From contig SEEM01000003.1 of the NCBI GenBank assembly GCA_004144595.1, positions 62,001-126,000 of the forward strand: a stretch of 64,000 nucleotides of DNA. The letters are read 5' to 3'. A program made the translations under genes and the position numbers. This document shows, one piece after another, positions 55,776 to 63,703 of this stretch. Each line of letters opens with the position of its first letter. Position 1 is the stretch's first letter. This DNA is from Hyphomicrobiales bacterium. Its GTDB lineage: Bacteria > Pseudomonadota > Alphaproteobacteria > Rhizobiales > Beijerinckiaceae. The notes under the pieces were generated by a model. It saw nothing but the letters and a program-made list of their open reading frames with translations, ran no database searches and had not been told where the DNA came from.

Positions 55776-56405
55776 GTGTCCCGTTCGATCACCTACTACT
55801 TCTCGCTGCATTCGCCCTGGACCTATCTCGGCAATGCGGCCTTCCACGCGATCGCCCGGCGGCATGGCTGCGTGATCGATTATCGGCCGATGCCGTTGCG
55901 CTCGGTGTTCGACGAGACGGGCGGCCTGCCGCTGCCGAAGCGGCACCCGGTCCGGCAGCGTTATCGGCTGCTCGATCTCCAGCGCTGGCGCGCGGCGCGG
56001 GGCCTGCCGCTCGTGCTGCAGCCGAAGCATTTTCCTTTCGATCCATCCCTGGCCGATCGCATGACGATCGCGATTCTGGCCAAGGGCGGCGACCCCTTCG
56101 CTTTCATCGGCGACGTGATGGCGGGGTTGTGGGCGCGGGACGAGGACATGAGCCGGCCCGAGGCGCTTCTCGCCTGCGCGGCCCGGGCCGGCCTCGACGG
56201 GATGGCCCTGCTCGATGCGGCCGATGGACCGTCGGTCAGGCTCCGCTATGAGGAGACGCTGGGCCAGGCGGTGGAGGCCGGCGTCTTCGGTGCGCCAAGC
56301 TATGTGCTCGATGGCGAGGTGTTCTGGGGGCAGGACCGGCTCGATCTGCTCGATTCGGCCCTTGCCAGCGGCCGCGCGCCATATCGCTTCGAGGGCGCCA
56401 GCTGA
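55776..56405 (+). CDS. 2-hydroxychromene-2-carboxylate isomerase-like DsbA-family protein
   Basis: The start is GTG; the product is 209 residues. It has the thioredoxin-like fold of HCCA isomerases: YYFSLHSPWTYLGNAAF replaces the CxxC motif, with HFPFDPSLADRM and GVFGAPSYVLDGEVFWGQDRL. The family isomerises a naphthalene-pathway intermediate with glutathione, but no such pathway is near, so the true substrate is open. It is convergent with the SDR gene. Confidence 0.88.
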   Translation: MSRSITYYFSLHSPWTYLGNAAFHAIARRHGCVIDYRPMPLRSVFDETGGLPLPKRHPVRQRYRLLDLQRWRAARGLPLVLQPKHFPFDPSLADRMTIAILAKGGDPFAFIGDVMAGLWARDEDMSRPEALLACAARAGLDGMALLDAADGPSVRLRYEETLGQAVEAGVFGAPSYVLDGEVFWGQDRLDLLDSALASGRAPYRFEGAS

Positions 56406-56408
56406 GCT

Positions 56409-57155
56409 TCAGCCGATGATGTCGGGCGTGCGCCAACCGAGATGCTGGCCGGCATCGACGGCGATCATCTGGCCGGTCACGGAGCCGGCGCGCGCGAGAT
56501 AGAGCACCGCTTCGGCGATCTCGTCCGGCACGACCCTGTGCCCGAGCAAAGTGCCTGCGGCTTCCTGTTCCAGCCGGTCCGCGCCGTCATAGCTGTTCGG
56601 CAAGGTCGGGCCCGGGCCGACGGCATTGACGCGAATGCGCGGGGCCAGTGCCTGCGCCAGCGTCTGGGTCGCGGTGAGCAGGGCGGCCTTGGTCAAGGTG
56701 TACGAGTAATATTGCGGCGTCAGTTTCCAGACGCGCTGGTCGACGATGTTGACGACGGCCCCCTTCGCATCGGCAGGCAGGCGCTCCGCCATGATGCCGA
56801 TCAATTGAGAAGGGGCGCGCAGGTTGATGGAGAATTGACGGTTCCACGTCGCGATATCGAGCGAACGGACATCGTCGGCAATAAAGCTCGCGGCGTTGTT
56901 GACCAGAAGCGTAACCGGGCCGAGCGCCTTCTCCACGGCGGGAATCAGGCTCGCGACAGCCACCGGGTCGACCAGATCGGCCGTGAGCAGACAGGTCTTC
57001 GCGCCGCCCGTTTCGAGTTCCGCGGCCAGCGCTTCCGCTTCCTCGCGGCTGTCGCCGTGATGGATGGCGACAGCATATCCGGCTCCGGCGAGCTTTTCGA
57101 CGATGGCGCGGCCGATTCGGCGGGCGCCGCCCGTGACCAGAGCGACCTCAGCCAT
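56409..57155 (-). CDS. Short-chain dehydrogenase, pteridine-reductase-like
   Basis: The start at 57155 gives 248 residues and overlaps the glycosyltransferase stop by 8 nt. The nucleotide motif TGGARRIGRAI is of the FolM/PTR1 type rather than the usual TGxxxGxG. The catalytic pair is YTLTK in QYYSYTLTKAAL. NNAASF and the closing VTGQMIAVDAGQHLGW are typical. It likely reduces a pterin or a related carbonyl with NADPH. Confidence 0.9.
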   Translation of the reverse strand: MAEVALVTGGARRIGRAIVEKLAGAGYAVAIHHGDSREEAEALAAELETGGAKTCLLTADLVDPVAVASLIPAVEKALGPVTLLVNNAASFIADDVRSLDIATWNRQFSINLRAPSQLIGIMAERLPADAKGAVVNIVDQRVWKLTPQYYSYTLTKAALLTATQTLAQALAPRIRVNAVGPGPTLPNSYDGADRLEQEAAGTLLGHRVVPDEIAEAVLYLARAGSVTGQMIAVDAGQHLGWRTPDIIG

Positions 57156-57963
57156 TGCGGCGATCACGATTCGCGGGTGCTTGCGCAGCCGGGCTCGAGG
57201 CGCGTCGTTGCAGGCGGCGCTCCCAATGCTTGGCGACGCGCAGATAGCGATAGAAGGCGTAATTCATCGCCGTCATGAAACCATAGATGCCGCGGAGCGC
57301 ATGACGGCGCCCGATATAGGCCTTGAGAAAATTGGCGGGGAATTCGGCGACCAGCCGGAAGACGGAGAGCGAGCCGCCGCGGGCGTCGAGGTCGTCGGCC
57401 TGCGCATCGCTATAGGCATTGAGCTTGTCCATCTGCTCGCCGAGCGAGCGGACCGAGAAATGATGAACTGTCCCGCGCAGCCGCCCGACGCGGGCATCGG
57501 GCGCAAGATCGACGCGATCATGCACGGGCGAGGCCGAATAACGGCCCATGCTCTTGCGATAGAGACGCACCGGCGCCAGCGCATAGGCGAATCGATGCGG
57601 AGCGCCTTCGCCAGGAAAGATCTCGGCGATTCGCAGCTTGTAGGCATCCTTCGGCGGCAGGCCGCCTTCAAAGAGCGCGGCGATCTCCGCGGCGAGGTCG
57701 GCTGGAATCACCTCGTCCGCATCGAGATTCAGCAGCCAGTCGTGGCGGCATTGCGCCTCGGCGAACCGCTTCTGCTGGCCGTAACCCGGCCAGGGATTGA
57801 ATATGACGCGGGCGCCGAGCGACTCGGCCAAGGCCTGGGTGCCGTCGGTGGAGCCGGAATCGACGAGGACGATGTCGTCGCTCAGTGCTCGCACCGCTTC
57901 GATCGTACGGCCGATCCGGTCCGCTTCATTCTGGGCGATGATGAAAATCGAGAGAGGCGGCAC
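57148..57963 (-). CDS. Glycosyltransferase family 2 (LPS core type)
   Basis: The 271-residue protein has the GT2 A-fold: LSIFIIAQNEADRI, the LVDSGSTDGT loop and the metal-binding LLNLDADEVIP near residue 80. The later parts resemble WaaE/KdtX-type beta-glucosyltransferases that act on lipopolysaccharide core. There is no membrane segment. It is cotranscribed with the SDR, although no other LPS genes are in the window. Confidence 0.9.
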   Translation of the reverse strand: MPPLSIFIIAQNEADRIGRTIEAVRALSDDIVLVDSGSTDGTQALAESLGARVIFNPWPGYGQQKRFAEAQCRHDWLLNLDADEVIPADLAAEIAALFEGGLPPKDAYKLRIAEIFPGEGAPHRFAYALAPVRLYRKSMGRYSASPVHDRVDLAPDARVGRLRGTVHHFSVRSLGEQMDKLNAYSDAQADDLDARGGSLSVFRLVAEFPANFLKAYIGRRHALRGIYGFMTAMNYAFYRYLRVAKHWERRLQRRASSPAAQAPANRDRRNG

Positions 57964-58336
57964 GGTTTTCTTCGGTTCCTGTTACCTCAAGGCTTAAGCA
58001 CGCTCGGCCCGGAGCGGCAAGGCAGGATAAGAAAGTGACGAGTGGCTGGGGAACCTTGGGAAAGCTCCAGCGTTTGTAGGCCGGATGATATCCATCCGCC
58101 TGCGGGCGGGCGGAGTATTATTAGTATTCGATTTACCATGATGGCTAGTCGCGGATTGGTTAACATGGTTTTACCTATTTGCGTTCAGTCATCGCATTCG
58201 TGCCGCATTTCTGCCGCGGTCTGCAAGGCAGATGTGCTTCCGATGCAACAGACAAAGCCGGCTCCCGGTCTTATAACGGGTTCATCGAAATCAACCGCCG
58301 GGTTCTCCGGCGTCTGCGACGACTAAGGAGTTTGTC
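57964..58336. other. Omp25 upstream region
   Basis: The 373-bp gap between the glycosyltransferase and omp genes is AT-rich at 58110-58190, a likely promoter and long leader. A perfect 6-bp stem CGCCGG / CCGGCG (58296-58312) sits just before the AAGGAG ribosome site and could gate translation. No supported gene was seen. Confidence 0.5.
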
Positions 58337-58987
58337 ATGAAGAAGTATCTGCTTGCGAGCGTTGCCGCGCTCGGTCTCGTCGCCGCTGGCGCCGCCTCCG
58401 CTGCCGACCTGCCGTCCCGCAAGGGCCCGATCGCCGCTCCCGTCTACATGGCGCCGGCGTTCTCCTGGACTGGCTTCTACGTCGGTGGCAACGCCGGCTA
58501 CGGCTGGGGCAACGTGAATGCCAACGGCTTCGCCAATGTCGGCGATCTCGACGGCTTCGTCGGTGGTGGCCAGGTCGGCTACAACTACCAGATGGGCCAG
58601 TTCGTTCTCGGCCTCGAGGCTGACCTGCAGGGCGCTGACCTCAGCTCCGGCAACAACCTCGGCCTCGTGAACGTCAAGACCGAGTACTTCGGCACGGTCC
58701 GCGGTCGCGTCGGCGTCGCCTTTGATCGGTTCATGCCTTACGTGACCGGTGGTTGGGCTTACGGCAACGTGAAGACCGCGATCCCGGCTCTCGGCTTCTC
58801 GTCCGACCGCACCCATACCGGCGGCTTCGCCGTCGGCGGCGGTCTCGAGTATGCCGTCACCAACAACATCATCGCTGGTGTCGAGTATCTCTACGTCGAC
58901 CTCGGCGAGAAGAACATCGCTGGCGCCGGCACCAAGGTCGGCACCGACTTCTCGGTGGTCCGCGCCCGCCTCAGCTACAAGTTCTGA
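58337..58987 (+). CDS. Omp25/31-like outer-membrane beta-barrel protein
   Basis: The 216-residue protein has a signal peptide cleaved near AASAADLPSRK. Eight amphipathic strands follow, opening SWTGFYVGGNAGYGWGN and closing VVRARLSYKF with the C-terminal Phe required for barrel assembly. It is a typical abundant porin-like protein of Rhizobiales. A near-perfect AAGGAG and strong terminator flank it, and codons are regular, consistent with high expression. Confidence 0.94.
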   Translation: MKKYLLASVAALGLVAAGAASAADLPSRKGPIAAPVYMAPAFSWTGFYVGGNAGYGWGNVNANGFANVGDLDGFVGGGQVGYNYQMGQFVLGLEADLQGADLSSGNNLGLVNVKTEYFGTVRGRVGVAFDRFMPYVTGGWAYGNVKTAIPALGFSSDRTHTGGFAVGGGLEYAVTNNIIAGVEYLYVDLGEKNIAGAGTKVGTDFSVVRARLSYKF

Positions 58988-59012
58988 TCTTCTCCTTCCG
59001 GAGACAGAACGG

Positions 59013-59041
59013 ACCCGGTGGCCTCGGCCACCGGGTTTTTT
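59013..59041 (+). terminator. Terminator of the Omp25-like gene
   Basis: ACCCGGTGGC pairs with GCCACCGGGT around CTCG, then six T. It starts 26 nt after the stop. Strong. Confidence 0.93.
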
Positions 59042-59079
59042 GTTGCCAGGATGCCAGCGCTCTCGCTGCGTGAGTCACG

Positions 59080-59106
59080 AAAAAGCCGGCGGCTGGAGCC
59101 GCCGGC
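59080..59106 (-). terminator. Terminator of the minus-strand GST gene
   Basis: GCCGGCGGCT pairs with AGCCGCCGGC, and the minus strand continues with five T. It lies 53 nt past the GST stop. Confidence 0.88.
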
Positions 59107-59158
59107 GCTTCGCAACGGTTTCATCTGTACCGAGGCGCGAGCGCTGCCGCCGCGCCGA

Positions 59159-59761
59159 TCAGCCCTTGAAGCGCGTCGCCTCGAAAGCGGGAACGCGGGT
59201 GGCGAAATCGTCGAGCCAGGCGACGAGCTTGGGATGAGTCGCGCGCCAGGTTCCTTCGAAGCGAAGGTCAAGGTAGCCGAGGGCGCAGGCTAACGCGATT
59301 TCGCCGATGTGCGGACGATCCGTTAAGATGGGAGGCAGGACTTCGAGGGCTTGCAGCCCGCGCGCGACCTTGCCGTCCTGGTGCGAGACCCAATTGGCAT
59401 TGCGGGCTTCCTCCGGACGAAAGCGCCCTTCGTAGACCTTGAGCAACGCGGCATCGCAGATGCCGTCGGCCAAAGCCTGCAACCGCAACTGGACGAAGCG
59501 GGCTTCGCCTGACGGAATCAGCTTTCCCCCGCTGAGATGGTCGAGGTAATCGACGATGACGCGAGAGTCGAACAGCGTCGTGCCATCCTCCAGAACCAGC
59601 GTCGGAATCTTGCCGAGCGGGTTCTGCTGGCGCAAAGCCTCCCCCGGATCGTTCGTGTCGGCCTGAACGATCTCGATTCGCTCCATCAGCCCGAGTTCGA
59701 TGGCCGCCATCTTCACCTTGCGGCCGAACGGGGAGGCGGGGGAGGAGCGCAGGACGAGCAT
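59159..59761 (-). CDS. Glutathione S-transferase family protein
   Basis: The 200-residue protein has the thioredoxin-like N-terminus (SSPASPFGRKVKMAAIELGL, cis-Pro LGKIPTLVLEDGT, FDSRVIVDYLDHL) and a helical C-terminal domain. The SSPASPFGRK opening is like the YibF group. It may bind glutathione but need not be a detoxifier. It is cotranscribed with rlmJ upstream or on its own. Confidence 0.92.
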   Translation of the reverse strand: MLVLRSSPASPFGRKVKMAAIELGLMERIEIVQADTNDPGEALRQQNPLGKIPTLVLEDGTTLFDSRVIVDYLDHLSGGKLIPSGEARFVQLRLQALADGICDAALLKVYEGRFRPEEARNANWVSHQDGKVARGLQALEVLPPILTDRPHIGEIALACALGYLDLRFEGTWRATHPKLVAWLDDFATRVPAFEATRFKG

Positions 59762-59797
59762 TGGCGGAATCCTTGAGGCGGACGAAGAAGCGATCGA

Positions 59798-60649
59798 TCA
59801 GCCGTCGGGGCGGATCGTCTCGCATTGATAGCGCGGCCGCGGCCCCTGGGCGAGCCGCTCCGTCAGCGCCGGCAGCAGCGTTTCAGCCTCTTCGGCCAAT
59901 CGCCAGGGCGGGTTGACGATCAGAAGGCCGGTAGCGGTGAGGCCACCTGCGGCATCCGGGCGATCGACGTCGATCTCGAGGCGCAGGAGCCGGCCGATCC
60001 CGGCCTCGCGCACCGCGTCCATCAGCGATTCGATGCCGGCGCTGCCCTTGATCGGATACCAGAGCGCGTAGATCCCGGTCGGCCATTTGCGGTGTGCCGC
60101 GATGAACTGGGCGGCGAGCGTGACGAACTCGTCCTTGTCCTCGAAAGGCGGGTCGATCAGGACGAGGCCGCGGCGTTCCTTCGGTGGCACATTGGCCCGC
60201 AGCGCCGTCCAGCCATCGATGGCGAGCGGCTTGCATCGCGCGTCACGTCCGATGGCATCAGTGAGCTTGCGATAGGTCGAGGCATGAAGCTCGGCTGCGA
60301 CCAAGCGGTCGTCCGGCCGCATCGCATGGCGGCAGAGCCAGGGCGAGCCGGGATAGGTGCCTGCGCCGTAAAGCGCGCGGGCACCTTCCAGCGCCGCTCG
60401 ATAGGGGACGAGCAGGGCCTCGACCGCAGGGGAGAGCTGCGAGCGGTCGATCCGCGCCACGCCGTCCTTCCACTCGTGGGTCCGCAGCGCCTCCTCCGAA
60501 TCGAGGTCGTAGCGGCCGCTCCCGGCATGGGTGTCGATAACCCGGTAGGGCGCCGGCTTGGCATTGAGATGCAGCAGGATGCGGGTCAGCACGACGTGCT
60601 TCAGCACATCGGCGAAGTTTCCGGCGTGAAAGCCATGGCGATAGTTCAT
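59798..60649 (-). CDS. rlmJ: 23S rRNA (adenine(2030)-N6)-methyltransferase
   Basis: The 283-residue enzyme methylates A2030 of 23S rRNA. It has the opening MNYRHGFHAGNFADVLKHVV, a DTHAGSGRYDL SAM loop and the N6-methyltransferase motif LVLIDPPFEDKDEF. The length is right for the family. It follows the RNase T2 gene on the same strand. Confidence 0.95.
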   Translation of the reverse strand: MNYRHGFHAGNFADVLKHVVLTRILLHLNAKPAPYRVIDTHAGSGRYDLDSEEALRTHEWKDGVARIDRSQLSPAVEALLVPYRAALEGARALYGAGTYPGSPWLCRHAMRPDDRLVAAELHASTYRKLTDAIGRDARCKPLAIDGWTALRANVPPKERRGLVLIDPPFEDKDEFVTLAAQFIAAHRKWPTGIYALWYPIKGSAGIESLMDAVREAGIGRLLRLEIDVDRPDAAGGLTATGLLIVNPPWRLAEEAETLLPALTERLAQGPRPRYQCETIRPDG

Positions 60650-60668
60650 GCCGCCGTTGGTAGAGGAA

Positions 60669-60690
60669 GCCGCTCCCGACCGGAAGCGGC
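60669..60690 (-). terminator. Possible weak terminator after RNase T2
   Basis: GCCGCT pairs with AGCGGC around a partly paired loop, followed on the minus strand by TTCCTCT. Weak T content makes this tentative. Confidence 0.4.
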
Positions 60691-60712
60691 AAAGTCCTGC
60701 CCTCTCGCGCTT

Positions 60713-61378
60713 TCAGCGTGGCGCCACGACCGTGAACTCGCGGGCGCGGCAGCCGGAACGGTCGACCTGCTGGCACGAACGGAAATCGCGGAGATCCTTG
60801 GTGAAGCAGATCTTGACCTCCTGCAGCACGCCACGCTTGCAGGCGACCGACATCATGTCCGGCCGCAGGCCCGGATTGGCGGCTGCGAAGGCGCGTTCAA
60901 GATCGATCGCGGTCCAGGTCTGGTCGCGCTCCGCCTTGGCGAGCGTCGGCGGGATCGCGACCTTCTCGCGGGCACGGCGAACGTCGCGGAAATAGTCGCT
61001 CGGGCTGGAGCCTGTGCAGGTGCCGTGCTTGCGCCACTGATAGCGGGCGAGGCCTTCGCTCGGGAACAGGCCTTCGGCCTGCTCCATCGCGATCCGCGAC
61101 GGGGTGCGCCCGGCCGGCCCGCATTCGCTGGGATAGCCGCGCTCGTTCTGCGGCCAAAGCCCGTGCACGACGAAGCGCAGGCCGGCGCCTTCGCCACATT
61201 GCTCGCGATTGCGCGAGCGGTCGCCATCGAGCTCGCAAAAGCCCGGCGACCACGAGAGCGCAAGGACGTAGAAGTCGAAATCGCCCGGGGCCCCGCCACG
61301 CTGGCCGAAGCCTTGCGCATGGCTGGCCCCGGCGAAGCCGAACGCTGCCAGAGCCGCAATCGCCAGGGACTTCATCAT
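60713..61378 (-). CDS. Secreted ribonuclease T2
   Basis: The start at 61378 gives 221 residues with a signal peptide (cleaved near SHA). RNase T2 motif CAS I is RFVVHGLWPQ with catalytic H72. CAS II is YQWRKHGTC with H118; Gln stands where many members have Glu. At least four cysteine pairs are likely. It cuts RNA without base preference in the periplasm or outside. It lies 14 nt after a small secreted cysteine protein. Confidence 0.93.
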   Translation of the reverse strand: MMKSLAIAALAAFGFAGASHAQGFGQRGGAPGDFDFYVLALSWSPGFCELDGDRSRNREQCGEGAGLRFVVHGLWPQNERGYPSECGPAGRTPSRIAMEQAEGLFPSEGLARYQWRKHGTCTGSSPSDYFRDVRRAREKVAIPPTLAKAERDQTWTAIDLERAFAAANPGLRPDMMSVACKRGVLQEVKICFTKDLRDFRSCQQVDRSGCRAREFTVVAPR

Positions 61379-61392
61379 CGGGCGAGCTGCGC

Positions 61393-61851
61393 TCAGGGGC
61401 GCGCCATCTTGCAGTTCGGCGCGTAGGAGCGCTGCCGGTCGAGGCCGTTCACGCACCAGTTGACGTTCCAGGTCAGGCCGAACAGGCCGAGGTTCTCGCG
61501 CACGGAATAGTCGACGCGGCGGAACCTGCCGTCGTTCATCAGCACGCGGCCGCTGCAGAAGCGCCGCGGGATGAAGTCGGCGCCCCAACTGCGATAGCCG
61601 ATCTGCGCGATGCGGTCGTAGGACAGGGCTTGAAGCGGCCCCCAATAGGTGTTCTCGCGCGCATTGAAACGGCCGGTCACTTCGCCCAGCACGGCCGGGT
61701 CGTCGCAGCCGGGGAGGTTGCCGTACATGGCAAAGGCGCGGTTCTCCGCGCGGTCGGCCGGGTGGACCAGGCGACCACTGGCGGCACCGGCGGCGAAGGC
61801 GGTGAGGCAGGCGACGGAAACCAGGGTGGTTCGCAGCAGGGCGCGGCGCAT
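61393..61851 (-). CDS. Secreted cysteine-containing protein of unknown function, paired with RNase T2
   Basis: The start at 61851 gives 152 residues with a signal peptide (RTTLVSVACLTAFAAGAAS). The mature part has cysteines in LPGCDDP, RRFCSGR, NWCVN and PNCKM, enough for two disulfides. A WGADFIPRRFCSGRVLMNDG stretch is conserved-looking. I recognise no domain. The tight link suggests it travels with the RNase, as an inhibitor, chaperone or partner, but this is inference. Confidence 0.78.
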   Translation of the reverse strand: MRRALLRTTLVSVACLTAFAAGAASGRLVHPADRAENRAFAMYGNLPGCDDPAVLGEVTGRFNARENTYWGPLQALSYDRIAQIGYRSWGADFIPRRFCSGRVLMNDGRFRRVDYSVRENLGLFGLTWNVNWCVNGLDRQRSYAPNCKMARP

Positions 61852-62037
61852 CGAATCAGGCCTCGTGTGGGAGGGCATAGCTGGCGCGCACGATGGCGAT
61901 GCGCCGGTCAGCGGTCAAGGAGGCAGTCGGCTCAACGGCGCCATGCGGACGATACCGGGTCGGCACGAACGGCCCGCGCTGGCGCGAGGCGCGACGATCG
62001 GACAGATTGGCCGGAGAAAACACGGGGAGACGACATC

Positions 62038-62667
62038 ATGGACTTCGACGATCCGACGTCGCGTATCGAGGACGCCGACGCCTTGCGCGGCCATATCGGC
62101 CCGGTCTCGCCATTGGCGGCCAGCAAGGTGCTGCGCCGGCTCGACCATTTCTGCCGCGACTTCATCGCGCTGTCGCCCTTCCTCGTGCTCGCAAGCTGCG
62201 ATGCCGAGGGCAATGCCGATGCCAGCCCGCGCGGCGATGGGCCGGGCTTCGTGCGCGTACTCGACGATACGACCCTGCTGATCCCCGATCGGCGCGGCAA
62301 CAACCTGATCGATTCCTTCCGCAATATCGTCTCGTCGCCGGGCGTCGGGCTCGTCTTCATGGTGCCGGGCATCCCGGAGACCCTGCGCGTCAACGGCAAG
62401 GCGCATGCGACGCGCGATCCGGCACTGCTGGAGTCTTCCATCATGCAGGAGCGCGTGCCCGTGACCGGGCTCATCGTCACGGTCGAGGAAGCCTATTTCC
62501 ATTGCGGCAAGGCCTTGATCCGCTCGAAACTGTGGGACCCGGCCTCGCAGGTGCCGCGCAACTCCTTCCCGACGCTCGGCCGCATCATCGCCGACCAGAC
62601 CAAGCAGGTCGATGGCGACGAAGCCGACCGCAATCTCGAGGAAGCCTATCGCCTGCGCCTTTATTGA
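62038..62667 (+). CDS. FMN-dependent PPOX-class protein (MSMEG_1061/DR_2398 type)
   Basis: The 209-residue protein has GGGGAGA before the ATG. The split-barrel motif reads SCDAEGNADASPRGDGPGF and LIPDRRGNNLIDSFRNI, followed by the VTVEEAYFHCGKALIRSKLW segment. These define the MSMEG_1061-like group, which is thought to bind FMN but lacks a known substrate. It diverges from the secreted protein and converges on the EamA gene. Confidence 0.9.
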   Translation: MDFDDPTSRIEDADALRGHIGPVSPLAASKVLRRLDHFCRDFIALSPFLVLASCDAEGNADASPRGDGPGFVRVLDDTTLLIPDRRGNNLIDSFRNIVSSPGVGLVFMVPGIPETLRVNGKAHATRDPALLESSIMQERVPVTGLIVTVEEAYFHCGKALIRSKLWDPASQVPRNSFPTLGRIIADQTKQVDGDEADRNLEEAYRLRLY

Positions 62668-62682
62668 GGGTGCGTCCGCGCG

Positions 62683-63594
62683 TCAGGGCGCGCCGGCGCC
62701 TGTCGCTTCGAGCACGGCCGGTGCCGGCGCGGCCTTGCGTTCGAGGATGAGCAGGACGAGCCCCGCCGCGACGATCAGCGCGGCGCCGCAAAGCATGGCC
62801 GGCGTCGGCCAGTCGCCGAAGATGAACCAGCCGAAGACGAGCGCCCAGATGATCAGGGTATACTGATAGGGCACGACGACCGAGGCTTCCGCCAGCTTGA
62901 GCGAACGGGTGACGCAGATATGCCCACCCATGGCGACGATGCCGAGCAGGCTGAGAAGCGCGGTGTCCTTCAGGCTCGGCGTCACCCAGCCGAAGGGCAG
63001 GAGGGCGAGCCCCATCAGCAGGGCTCCGAACGTCTGCCAGGCGACCAGCGTGACGTCCGGCGTGCCACGCAACTGGCGGCCGGCGATCATCATCGCAGCG
63101 AAGAACAAGCTCCCGAGAACGGCGATCAAGGCCGGCATGGATAGGCTGGCGCCGCCCGGATTGAGCGAGACCGCGACCCCGGTGAAACCCAGCGCGATGG
63201 CGATCCAGCGGCGGCCGTCGATGCGCTCGCCGAGCAGCAGTCCCGCGAGGACCACCACCCAGACCGGAGCGGCGAGCCAGATCGTCATCGCATCGGCGAG
63301 CGGAAGATAGGTGACGGCAAGATAGAACAGCGCGACCTCGCCCGAGCTGAACAGTACGCGCAGCGCCTGCAGGCCCGGGCGCTCCGGCCGCAGCGTCCTC
63401 TGCACGCCCTGCTTGAAGACGAAGGGCAGGATCACGACGAGCGCCGCGAGGCTGCGCACCACGAGCAGCTGGCCGACCGTGTAGGTCGCGACCAGCCATT
63501 TGCCCATCACGTCGTTGAGCGAAAACAGCAGGATGCCGATCAGCATCATGGCGATGCCGGCGAGCGAGGCGTTGCGGGCGGTCATGTCGGGCAA
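62683..63594 (-). CDS. DMT superfamily (EamA) transporter
   Basis: The 303-residue protein has ten predicted helices in two EamA repeats (about 10-140 and 155-290). Recognisable parts are RSLAALVVILPFVFKQG, ADAMTIWLAAPVWVVVLAGLLLGERID and SVVVPYQYTLIIWALVFGWFIFGDWP. The family exports amino acids, nucleosides or drugs; the substrate cannot be told. It diverges from the ArsR gene across a palindromic gap. Confidence 0.92.
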   Translation of the reverse strand: MPDMTARNASLAGIAMMLIGILLFSLNDVMGKWLVATYTVGQLLVVRSLAALVVILPFVFKQGVQRTLRPERPGLQALRVLFSSGEVALFYLAVTYLPLADAMTIWLAAPVWVVVLAGLLLGERIDGRRWIAIALGFTGVAVSLNPGGASLSMPALIAVLGSLFFAAMMIAGRQLRGTPDVTLVAWQTFGALLMGLALLPFGWVTPSLKDTALLSLLGIVAMGGHICVTRSLKLAEASVVVPYQYTLIIWALVFGWFIFGDWPTPAMLCGAALIVAAGLVLLILERKAAPAPAVLEATGAGAP

Positions 63595-63679
63595 AGGGGT
63601 TCCAGAGACGCGTCTCCACTGGCCGAGTTCGCCGCGGGTGGCAATCCGCGCGGCCGCATGCCCGCATGATCCTCAGATA

Positions 63680-63701
63680 TTAAGTATTGACTTAATTAAG
63701 T
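63680..63701. promoter_or_regulatory. Overlapping palindromes, likely ArsR operator
   Basis: TTAAGT-ATTG-ACTTAA (63680-63695) overlaps the perfect 12-bp ACTTAATTAAGT (63690-63701). They lie between the divergent EamA and ArsR genes and just before the regulator start, where a dimeric repressor would act. Confidence 0.75.
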
Positions 63702-63703
63702 GG

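Noticed and set aside
58042-58326. A 94-codon frame upstream of the Omp25-like gene.
   Set aside because: No ribosome site, no domain and irregular composition; it covers the likely promoter and leader.
61630-62037. An upstream extension of the PPOX gene.
   Set aside because: The ATG at 62038 has a good ribosome site and matches the family start; the extension is antisense to the secreted protein.
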